Positions 29,906 through 37,096 of a stretch of 37,096 nucleotides of DNA are shown here, piece after piece. Source of the DNA: an uncultured Fibrobacter sp. GTDB lineage: Bacteria > Fibrobacterota > Fibrobacteria > Fibrobacterales > Fibrobacteraceae. Every line of letters starts with the position of its first letter. The first letter of the stretch is position 1. The notes under the pieces were generated by a model. That model was given only the letters and a program-made list of their open reading frames with translations, made no database searches and was not told the origin of the DNA. The DNA lies in NCBI RefSeq assembly GCF_947305105.1, contig NZ_CAMZCS010000030.1, forward strand, positions 1-37,096, written 5' to 3'. A program made the translations under genes and the position numbers.

Positions 29906-30532
29906 TCAGCTATGTTTCTTCGCAGCGCGCTTCGCTTTGACTTCCTCGACAATCGGGCGTATAATCACGGCAAGGTTCATCGCAGAACCGATTAGAATCA
30001 AGGCACTGGCGGCATAGATGCCGACTCCGGGATCCACCTTCAGCATCGGGATTCCCAAAGACGAGCACAGCCCTCCTAGTTGCATCAGCATGGCCCACAA
30101 CGAGAACATGGCAAGCATTCCCATCGTCAGGGAACCGAGCGGCGAGATAAAGACAAATGCCGCCGCGAGCAGCACAGCAATCGCAATTCCCCATAGGTAC
30201 GTCATTGGTTCCATCTTCGGAAAATTCGGCATCACCGCAGTAAGCTTTTTCTGCGTTGCCTCGTTCTTGTCAATCATGTTGTGCAACTGCTTGGAAGCAT
30301 CAGGCGCAAGGGACTTGTCCAAATCTATCCCTGTCGCGAGTTCGTAGACGCTAGCCTCTAGAATCGGTTTTGTTTTCGCCTCATCCAAAGAGCACGACAC
30401 ATTCGCAAGCGGCATCAACAGCGCAAGCAACACGAGCAAATAAGGGACTGCCGCTAACTTCTTGAAAAACTTGAATTCCTTCGAATCCTTGAGGGAATTT
30501 TCGCTTTGCTTTTTTTCCACTTTACTTTCCAT
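29906..30532 (-). CDS. Four-helix membrane protein of unknown function
   Basis: 208 residues with a charged N-terminus and four predicted membrane helices: about 26-47, 111-130, 133-156 and 169-193. A soluble loop of about 60 residues (48-110) between helices one and two probably lies outside the cytoplasm; its first cysteine is right after helix one. The C-terminus is Lys/Arg-rich, consistent with a cytoplasmic location. The start codon lies inside the end of the SUMF1-domain gene (11-base overlap), and the FISUMP lipoprotein begins 16 bases after its stop. I recognise no family. The context suggests a part of an envelope complex with its two neighbours. Confidence 0.75.
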   Translation of the reverse strand: MESKVEKKQSENSLKDSKEFKFFKKLAAVPYLLVLLALLMPLANVSCSLDEAKTKPILEASVYELATGIDLDKSLAPDASKQLHNMIDKNEATQKKLTAVMPNFPKMEPMTYLWGIAIAVLLAAAFVFISPLGSLTMGMLAMFSLWAMLMQLGGLCSSLGIPMLKVDPGVGIYAASALILIGSAMNLAVIIRPIVEEVKAKRAAKKHS

Positions 30533-32891
30533 TCTTTTTCTTGATTACATCTTGGGGGAACACGCAGCGGAATCCGATTCTATCGGACCAGTAGCGCGGA
30601 TCTTCGTCATCGGTTTCGACGAGGTTTATGTCTTTTTCGCTATCCTTCCAGGAACCGCCCTTGAACACTTTCAGGTACCCGAACATGGAACCGCTCGGGT
30701 TGGATTTTTCCATCCAGAACGCAATCGGGAAATGCTTGTCGCGAGTCCATTCGGCCACGTTACCCGACATGTCGTAAATTCCCCAAGCGTTCGGTTTTCT
30801 CTTGCCCACAGGCTGCGGGCCATAGGCTTCGGATTCCTTGCCGAGCTTGTAGGAATTGTCCCTGTAAACCGCATAGTTACTAGGATCGGGGACATCGTCC
30901 AAGACCCAAAGTGCTCCTTCGTTGTTGTCGGCACGGCCAGCAAATTCCCACTGGGCTTCGCTAGGCAGGTCACCACCCAACTGTTCGCAGAATTCCTTCG
31001 CGACAGTCCACGTCACATTGTGTACGGGCTTTTCGTCGCCCTTGAACTTGGAGCGGTCCTCGACTCGTTTAGCAGAATCACGACGGGCCATCGTCGTGGC
31101 AAAGAATTTCTGCGTCACTTCTGTCACGTGAATTGCAAACGGCGAAATGCCCACCACGTGTCCCTTGTAACGGAACGAACCTGAATCAATCATCACGACA
31201 TCGCCGCGGAAAGCATCATGGATAACGCGAGAATCTTCGGAAGAAGAAGACGGCGGGATAACGATTAACTCGGGAACAGAAGAAGAGGAGGAAACCGGCT
31301 GTGCCGACGAAGAAGACTCGACAGGCTTCGGATGCAGCCAATCCTGAACTTCCGGCTGGCGCAAAATATAGGTCGGCAAAATGAAGTCCCCTTCACTCGG
31401 GTAAATCTGCCCGTTGAACTCGAATTCCATTTTCACATAGCGGTAATGGTGACGGCTAGAAACTTTATCATTCTGGTATACCCAGACTGGCTTGTCGTTC
31501 TGGAGCGTGACAATCATGTTCACCTTACCGTTCCGGATAAGGGCAATCAAGTTTTCGGTATCGATTCCCTGAGCCTTGCCAGTCCACCGGAAATCATAGC
31601 GGTCACCTGGATGACCAATGACAAGCTCAATCTTTTCTGCCGGGACTTGAGGCGCTGCCGGCTGGGGAGCCACTTCAGGAGCGACCGCAGCAACGCCTTC
31701 TTGAGTTGCAGGTTCCTGCGGTGCAACCGGTTCTTGAAGCGGAGCAGGCGTATTCGTCGAATCGGGAGTCTGAACCGCAGCAGGGCTCAGTTCCGCAGAA
31801 TATTCCGGAATGGCAATCGGGTAAACCGGGTTCACAGTGTTCGGCCACACATACATGCGGCTGGGCAACGCCTGCAAACTGTCGAACTTGTGCTTGAAGG
31901 CCGCTTCCAGCGCAACAACTTCTGCATTCTGCCCCTTCTTCCACATGGCGTACGATTCGTTGCGCTTCGACGTGTAGCGAGCAACGTAGTTGCGATATTC
32001 CATGGAAGACGGCGATGTCATGAACGCGGAGGCGCTCATCTGCTTCGGATAATTTTTGTAGAACGCAGAGGAATCCGCCGATTTTTCTGTGCCCTGAGTT
32101 TCGGCCGTAAAGCGGTCGTACAGTTCCTCCGTTTCCTGCAAGTTTGCCGCAGCGTCCAACATCTGTTTGTTCACAGTCAACTTGGGGGCTTCGTTCCCCG
32201 AAACCGTAGCGGGAACAAGTTTCGGTGCAATAACGTGGACAGAGGCCGGCTTGACCGATACCATTTCTGCATAAGGCATGCAGTCATTCTTCATGTAGAT
32301 AAAGGTATAGAGCCCTGGATCAACGGGATGCACATAGCGCACGCCCTTCTTGACAGAAATGTCCTCGGATGCAATTTCCGTCTTTCCATCACCCCAGTTA
32401 AATTCAATGATAGATGGCGTATCGTTTTCCTTCAACATCTGCCAGCGGCCGTTCTTATAAAAGTACAACTTAGGCAGGCGGGTAGAATAAATGTATTCCT
32501 TGTCAAAATAGACATCTGTTTCGTCTTGGAACGCCTTGGAATTCGTGGCAGCGTAAAAACGCATCAAGACCACTTCGCCCACTTTCAACCGATTTTCCGA
32601 GAGGTTGAACGCATGGACTTCCTTAAAATTTTCAGGATTTATTGTTCCGACAAACCACTTGTATTCCTTCGCGCCCTTCTTCTGGCGGAGGTACAAGGCG
32701 TTTTCCTTGAGCGGGAATCCCGGCTGGATTGAAAGAGCATTCTTCTCGAGCTCGATAATCTGGCCCGCCGTCGGTTCCATTTTGGCGCCAACCTTGAACT
32801 TGTCCAAAGTAATCTTATAGTTGTTATCGCCGGCAGCAAAAAGACATGCCGGCACAACTAAAAGCAACGCAAACAAATGAAGGAAGCGCAT
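30522..32891 (-). CDS. Secreted protein with C-terminal SUMF1 (FGE-sulfatase) domain lacking the FGE cysteines
   Basis: 789 residues with a signal peptide (cleavage near LFAA-G, residue 20; VPAC is a poor lipobox because of Pro). Residues about 20-240 are beta-rich, 240-345 helical, and 345-430 Pro/Ala/Gln-rich. A small domain (about 430-530) and a Ser linker precede the SUMF1 domain (about 560-789). That domain shows PVHNVTW, LPSEAQWEFAGR, YDMSGNVAEWT, KGGSW and IGFRCVF. In the oxygen-dependent formylglycine enzyme a catalytic Cys pair follows GGSW; here the segment reads GGSWKDSEKD, so the domain is probably structural or ligand-binding. The gene begins 54 bases after uvrA with a good AAAGGAG site and heads the SUMF1 / membrane / FISUMP set. 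Confidence 0.85.
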   Translation of the reverse strand: MRFLHLFALLLVVPACLFAAGDNNYKITLDKFKVGAKMEPTAGQIIELEKNALSIQPGFPLKENALYLRQKKGAKEYKWFVGTINPENFKEVHAFNLSENRLKVGEVVLMRFYAATNSKAFQDETDVYFDKEYIYSTRLPKLYFYKNGRWQMLKENDTPSIIEFNWGDGKTEIASEDISVKKGVRYVHPVDPGLYTFIYMKNDCMPYAEMVSVKPASVHVIAPKLVPATVSGNEAPKLTVNKQMLDAAANLQETEELYDRFTAETQGTEKSADSSAFYKNYPKQMSASAFMTSPSSMEYRNYVARYTSKRNESYAMWKKGQNAEVVALEAAFKHKFDSLQALPSRMYVWPNTVNPVYPIAIPEYSAELSPAAVQTPDSTNTPAPLQEPVAPQEPATQEGVAAVAPEVAPQPAAPQVPAEKIELVIGHPGDRYDFRWTGKAQGIDTENLIALIRNGKVNMIVTLQNDKPVWVYQNDKVSSRHHYRYVKMEFEFNGQIYPSEGDFILPTYILRQPEVQDWLHPKPVESSSSAQPVSSSSSVPELIVIPPSSSSEDSRVIHDAFRGDVVMIDSGSFRYKGHVVGISPFAIHVTEVTQKFFATTMARRDSAKRVEDRSKFKGDEKPVHNVTWTVAKEFCEQLGGDLPSEAQWEFAGRADNNEGALWVLDDVPDPSNYAVYRDNSYKLGKESEAYGPQPVGKRKPNAWGIYDMSGNVAEWTRDKHFPIAFWMEKSNPSGSMFGYLKVFKGGSWKDSEKDINLVETDDEDPRYWSDRIGFRCVFPQDVIKKKNGK

Positions 32892-32945
32892 AAAAACTCC
32901 TTTGTGGTCTTACGGACTAAAGATATATTTTTGCTTACATGAAAG

Positions 32946-35900
32946 TTACAGAACAGTCCCATTTGCCCCCATATTGAGCAAATATCCGCCTTTTTCGCCA
33001 CCCACGGGGCCCAATTCCACCTTCCAGTCGGCAAGACGGATGATATCGGGATGGTGTTCGATGACGATAACGGTATCGCCACGGGCCGAAAGTTTACGCA
33101 ACATGTTCCAGAGAATCTGGATATCCTTGAGGTGGAGCCCTGTAGTCGGTTCGTCGAGCAGGTAAACCATTTCTTGGGCAGGCTTGCGGGCAAGTTCCGC
33201 TGCCAGCTTGAGGCGCTGGGATTCGCCGCCACTGAGCGTGGTAACGGACTGGCCGAGCTTTACGTACGGGAGGCCTACATCGCGCAGGCATTCCAACTTC
33301 GGCAAGATTTTCGGCTGGTCCTTGAAGAACTCGCAAGCTTCGGCGACGCGCATGTCGAGCACATCGGCGATGTTCTTGCCCTTGAAGGTGACGGTGAGGG
33401 TTTCCTGGTTGTAGCGCTTGCCGCCACAGACGTCGCAGACTTCCCATACGTCGGAGAGGAAGTGCATCTCGATGGCGACTGCACCGCGGCCCTCGCAGGC
33501 CTCGCAGCGGCCGCGGACCAAGTTGTAACTGAACCGCCCGTAATCGAAACCCTTCAACTTGGCCTGCGGCAACTTGGCGAACAGCCTACGGATGTCGTCA
33601 AGTACGCCCGTGAAACTCGCGGGCGTGCTGCGAGGTGTCCCCGAAATCGGACTCTGGTCCACCAGCAACACTTCACCGCTCTGCTTCTTGCGACCACGGG
33701 CCTGGAACTTCTTCTTGAGGCGCGGGAAGATTTCGTCCATGACCATGGAACTCTTGCCCGAACCCGACACGCCGCAGACCACGCTAATCGCGCCCTTCGG
33801 GAATTTTACAGACAAATTCTTCAAGTTGTTGTGCTTAAGTTTTTCGAACTCGTAGAATTCCGTAGAATCCGTGATGGGCCTTGCCGCAATCTCGTTCGCC
33901 ATCGGGATGGTGTGCGTAAGGTACTTGACCGTCTCGCTGCGCGGGAACTGCTGTAAGGCGTAAGGTTTGGAAAGCTGTGCGGGAGAACCCTCGGCGACGA
34001 CCTCGCCACCGAACTCGCCCGCCGCCGGGCCCATATCGATAATGTGGTCTGCCGCCTGCATCATCTTCATGTCGTGTTCCACGACCACAAGCGTGTTGCC
34101 CAAATCGCGCAGGCGGTAAAGCGTATCAAGGAGCATGGCCGTATCGCTTTCATGCAAGCCCACTGTGGGTTCATCGAGCACGTAGAGCACGCCTTCAAGG
34201 CCGCTACCAATCTGGCTTGCTAGGCGGATTCTCTGCGATTCGCCACCGGAGAGCGTATCGCCTGCGCGGTCGAGGCCGATGTAGCCAAGGCCCACGCCCT
34301 TGAGGAAGTTCAGACGGCCAACAATTTCACGGAGCAAGGGTTCGGCGACCGTCATCTTGCCGTCGGCATTCTTGTCGCCCTTGAAATTGTCGCGCTTGAA
34401 GTTTTCGTTATTGAACCATTCGTAAGCCTGAGCGATGCTCATGTGGTTCACGTCCATGATGTTCTTGCCACCGATGCGTACCGCGAGGTATTCGGGTTTG
34501 AGGCGTTCACCATGGCAGTCTGGGCAGACATGGCCATCGTAATCGTGACCGAGGCCAAGGCAGGTTTCGCAAGCGCCCCAGTGCGTGTTGAAACTGAAGT
34601 GCTTCGGGTTCAGCGCCGAATCCATGTACCAGCCACATTCGGGGCAGCCCGGCTTTTCGGAGCAGGCCAAGCGACCGCCCTTCTCGTCTTCCACATACAG
34701 AATTCCGTTTCCGTCGCGGTAGCCACGTTCAAAGGCTTCTACCAGGCGGGCGCGGTTTTCTTCCTTGACCACGACCGTATCAACGACAGCAAACAATTGC
34801 TTTTCGCGGGTAGGAATTTTCGGTAGCGGGAGTTCCACCAGCTTATTACCGAGGTAAACTTTGCGGTAGCCTTTTTCCGTGAGAATCTTGGAAAGTTTCA
34901 GCACGTCCTTGATTTCGAACGGAGCAAGCACCGTGACCTTTTTATTCAAGTCGCGATCGAAGGCGTATTGCATCAGGTCGCCCGCGCTGTACGAAGACAC
35001 AGGCTTCCCGCATTTCAAACAATGCGGGGTGCCGACCCTCGCCCAGAAAATGCGGAAGTAGTCATAGATTTCGGTGAGGGTCGCGACCGTACTGCGCGGG
35101 CTCTTGCTCGCACTCTTCTGGTCAATCGCAATCGCCGGCGCGAGGCCCGAAATGGAATCGATGCTCCCGTGGTCGGGGCGACCGAGGAAGCGGCGGGCAT
35201 AAGTGCTCAACGTCTCGACAAAGCGGCGCTGGCCTTCGCTAAATAGCGTATGGAACGCGAGGCTCGATTTTCCGGAACCCGAAACGCCTGTAACCACCGT
35301 GAGCTTGTGACGCGGAATCGTCACGTCGATGTTCTTGAGGTTATGCTTGCGCGCGCCATGCACCTCGATATCGAGCGACAAATCTTCGCCGCCCTTGAGC
35401 GTGCGGTCAAAATGATGGTTCTCGCCATGCTTTTTCGCAAGCACCGGCGCGAGATAGCGGCCCGTCTCGGACTTCTTGCTCTTCGCAATCTGTTCGGGCG
35501 TACCCGTCGCAATCACGCGACCACCGTGAACGCCCGCATCCGGGCCCAAGTCGATAATCCAGTCGGCGCACTTGATCACGTCCAGATTGTGTTCGATAAT
35601 CACGACGCTGTTGCCGAGGCTACGCAGGCGATTCAGGCAATCCATGAGCTTGCGGATATCTTCGAAGTGCAGGCCCGTCGTCGGTTCATCAAGTAGGTAA
35701 AGCGTCTTGCCGGTACCCGGGCGGCGCAACTCAGAAGCAATCTTGATGCGCTGCGCCTCTCCCCCGCTCAACGTTGTCGAAGGCTGGCCCAAAGTAAGGT
35801 AGCCGAGGCCCACTTCCACGAGCAGGTTCAGCGGCTGCGCAATCTTCGGAATGTCCTTGAAGAATTCCGCCGCATCGGCAATGCTCATGTCGAGAATTTC

Positions 35901-37096
35901 GGAGACGTTCTTGCCCTTGAAATAAACTTCGCGCGTCGCATCGTTAAAACGCTTGCCACCGCACACTTCGCAAGTCACCTGCACGCTCGGGAGAATGTGC
36001 ATGTCGACGATTTTCACGCCCGCGCCTTCGCACGCATCGCAGCGGCCGCCCTTCACGTTGAAACTGAAACGGCTCTTGCTGTAACCACGAATCTTGCTTT
36101 CTTCCATGCTCGCGAAAAGGTCGCGCACATCGTCCCAAATCTTGGTGTACGTCGCCGGGTTGCTTCGCGGTGTGCGGCCAATCGGCGTCTGGTCAATTTC
36201 AATCACCTTGTCGATATTCTCGAGGCCTTCCAGGTGGTCGAACTTACCCACCGGTTCTTCGGAATTATAGAACACGCGGGCCAATTCGCGACGCAAAATC
36301 TGGTTAATCAGCGTACTCTTGCCGGAGCCCGAAACGCCCGTCACCACCGTCAAAGCACCATCGAGCGGAATTTCGACATCGATATTCTTCAGGTTGTTTT
36401 CGGCGGCACCGCAAATCTTGAGTTTCGGCGTATTCTTATCAATCTTCTTGCGAGTCGCAGGAATTTCAATCGCCTTGCGACCGCTCAAGTACGCGCCCGT
36501 CAGCGAAGCCTTGTTCTTCTCAAGCTCCTCAACAGTCCCTGCCGCAATCACGCGACCGCCTTCCACGCCGGCACCCGGCCCCACGTCAATCACGCAATCC
36601 GCATGGCGCATCGTATCTTCGTCGTGCTCCACGATAATCAGGGAGTTGCCCTGCGCACGCAAATGTTCGAGCATCCCGAGCAACTTATCGTTATCACGCG
36701 GGTGGAGGCCGATGCTCGGCTCATCAAGCACGTAAAGCACGCCCTGCAAGCCAGCACCCACGGCGCTTGCAAGCCTTATGCGCTGAGCCTCGCCACCGCT
36801 CAATGTGGACGCCTTGCGGTTGATATTCAGGTAGCCAAGCCCCACCGCATTCAAGAAAGAAAGTCGCCCGCGAATCTCTTTCAAAATCTCCTTGCCGATT
36901 CGCTTTTCCTTCTCGGACAAGTCGAGCTTGTTGAAGAACTCCACCGACTTCTCGACGGACCATTCCGTCATCTCGGTCAGGTTGTGCCCGTGGAACGTAA
37001 CCGCATTTGCCGTGCGGTTGATACGCGTGCCGTGGCATTCAGGGCAAACGCCAATCTGCATGTACTTGCGGAAGTGGTAAATATGCCACATGTCCC
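32946..37096 (-). CDS. uvrA: Tandem double UvrA (excinuclease ABC subunit A), 5' end cut by window edge
   Basis: DNA damage-sensing ATPase of nucleotide excision repair. At least 1383 codons are visible and the frame is still open at the right edge, so the first in-frame ATG at 37091 is not the true start. The first UvrA copy is visible from the CPECHGTRI zinc finger onward: signature LSGGEAQRIRLASA, Walker B, then its second ABC module with GVSGSGKST, a CDAC...CEVC zinc finger and LSGGEAQRIKIASEL. A second UvrA follows near residue 570, complete with GVSGSGKSS, CLKC, CPEC/CETC, CPDC, two further LSGGESQR signatures and a CEAC...CDVC finger. The full protein should be about 1,750-1,850 residues, twice a normal UvrA. 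All four visible ATPase signatures look intact. Confidence 0.93.
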   Translation of the reverse strand, partial: DMWHIYHFRKYMQIGVCPECHGTRINRTANAVTFHGHNLTEMTEWSVEKSVEFFNKLDLSEKEKRIGKEILKEIRGRLSFLNAVGLGYLNINRKASTLSGGEAQRIRLASAVGAGLQGVLYVLDEPSIGLHPRDNDKLLGMLEHLRAQGNSLIIVEHDEDTMRHADCVIDVGPGAGVEGGRVIAAGTVEELEKNKASLTGAYLSGRKAIEIPATRKKIDKNTPKLKICGAAENNLKNIDVEIPLDGALTVVTGVSGSGKSTLINQILRRELARVFYNSEEPVGKFDHLEGLENIDKVIEIDQTPIGRTPRSNPATYTKIWDDVRDLFASMEESKIRGYSKSRFSFNVKGGRCDACEGAGVKIVDMHILPSVQVTCEVCGGKRFNDATREVYFKGKNVSEILDMSIADAAEFFKDIPKIAQPLNLLVEVGLGYLTLGQPSTTLSGGEAQRIKIASELRRPGTGKTLYLLDEPTTGLHFEDIRKLMDCLNRLRSLGNSVVIIEHNLDVIKCADWIIDLGPDAGVHGGRVIATGTPEQIAKSKKSETGRYLAPVLAKKHGENHHFDRTLKGGEDLSLDIEVHGARKHNLKNIDVTIPRHKLTVVTGVSGSGKSSLAFHTLFSEGQRRFVETLSTYARRFLGRPDHGSIDSISGLAPAIAIDQKSASKSPRSTVATLTEIYDYFRIFWARVGTPHCLKCGKPVSSYSAGDLMQYAFDRDLNKKVTVLAPFEIKDVLKLSKILTEKGYRKVYLGNKLVELPLPKIPTREKQLFAVVDTVVVKEENRARLVEAFERGYRDGNGILYVEDEKGGRLACSEKPGCPECGWYMDSALNPKHFSFNTHWGACETCLGLGHDYDGHVCPDCHGERLKPEYLAVRIGGKNIMDVNHMSIAQAYEWFNNENFKRDNFKGDKNADGKMTVAEPLLREIVGRLNFLKGVGLGYIGLDRAGDTLSGGESQRIRLASQIGSGLEGVLYVLDEPTVGLHESDTAMLLDTLYRLRDLGNTLVVVEHDMKMMQAADHIIDMGPAAGEFGGEVVAEGSPAQLSKPYALQQFPRSETVKYLTHTIPMANEIAARPITDSTEFYEFEKLKHNNLKNLSVKFPKGAISVVCGVSGSGKSSMVMDEIFPRLKKKFQARGRKKQSGEVLLVDQSPISGTPRSTPASFTGVLDDIRRLFAKLPQAKLKGFDYGRFSYNLVRGRCEACEGRGAVAIEMHFLSDVWEVCDVCGGKRYNQETLTVTFKGKNIADVLDMRVAEACEFFKDQPKILPKLECLRDVGLPYVKLGQSVTTLSGGESQRLKLAAELARKPAQEMVYLLDEPTTGLHLKDIQILWNMLRKLSARGDTVIVIEHHPDIIRLADWKVELGPVGGEKGGYLLNMGANGTVL

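Noticed and set aside
29890-29952. Extended N-terminus of the FISUMP lipoprotein from 29952
   Set aside because: It overlaps the preceding gene by 47 bases and would bury the lipoprotein signal; the ATG at 29889 begins the signal directly.
31332-32732. 466-codon plus-strand frame over the SUMF1-domain gene
   Set aside because: Arg/Phe/His-rich shadow, no start signal or domain.
29906-32891. SUMF1 protein plus membrane protein as the GldK-GldL part of a T9SS core
   Set aside because: The membrane protein has four helices and a large outer loop, unlike GldL, and no GldM or GldN follows; only the SUMF1 fold is shared.

Overview
The window looks like a chromosomal segment of a Fibrobacter-type fibre-degrading bacterium (rumen or gut). 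This is inferred from protein content, not from a marker gene. The signs are a TIGR02147-family regulator, a FISUMP-type (TIGR02145) lipoprotein, many lipoproteins with poly-serine linkers, secreted enzymes for cellulose and xylan, and C-terminal domains of the type IX secretion (T9SS) type-A kind. Both ends are cut. The left edge holds the N-terminal third of cysteinyl-tRNA synthetase, and the right edge cuts a giant UvrA.

Layout, left to right. At 1-4400 are cysS (minus, partial), then three plus-strand genes: a beta-helix carbohydrate-binding lipoprotein, a small repeat-bearing lipoprotein, and a degenerate RelA/SpoT-type HD protein. Each plus gene is followed by a clear hairpin terminator. 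At 4566-9569 (minus) is a 1667-residue GH5 endoglucanase-like enzyme with CBM-like modules, ten InlB/List-Bact-type repeats and a T9SS-like tail. serC follows on plus. At 10969-20200 nearly everything is on minus: a GLUG-repeat adhesin-like protein, a GerW/YtfJ protein, the set psd / [4Fe-4S] HhH-type protein / lipoprotein, a CAP-domain lipoprotein with a CXXCH lipoprotein, and the tight set peptidase-MA / L-asparaginase / dtd. At 21339-23701 (plus) a TIGR02147 regulator overlaps by ATGA with a carbohydrate-binding-like lipoprotein. At 23702-26412 (minus) a CE15 glucuronoyl esterase and a CE6-like acetylesterase form a xylan-decoration operon. A long AT-rich intergenic stretch with one GC-rich structured island leads to ychF (plus). 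The last part is minus: a SUMF1-domain protein, a four-helix membrane protein and a FISUMP lipoprotein, then a tandem double-UvrA fusion.

Two intergenic observations stand out. First, three loci (13825-14011, 16581-16678, 28094-28149) are built from degenerate heptamers that nearly always begin with AG. Each locus has a plus-strand array followed by a minus-strand array, so each is an imperfect convergent inverted repeat. Each sits directly after the 3' end of a gene set that lacks an ordinary terminator. They resemble in principle the heptameric STRR repeats of cyanobacteria, and I know of no description of them here. Second, at 26817-26875 a four-tract G-quadruplex motif overlaps one arm of a perfect 11-bp hairpin, 118 bp upstream of ychF.

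The surface and secreted genes fit together as a plant cell wall programme: GH5 for beta-glucan, CE15 and CE6 for xylan side groups, and lipoproteins with carbohydrate-binding folds and adhesin-like repeats. The housekeeping genes (cysS, serC, psd, dtd, asparaginase, ychF, uvrA) are interleaved among them.
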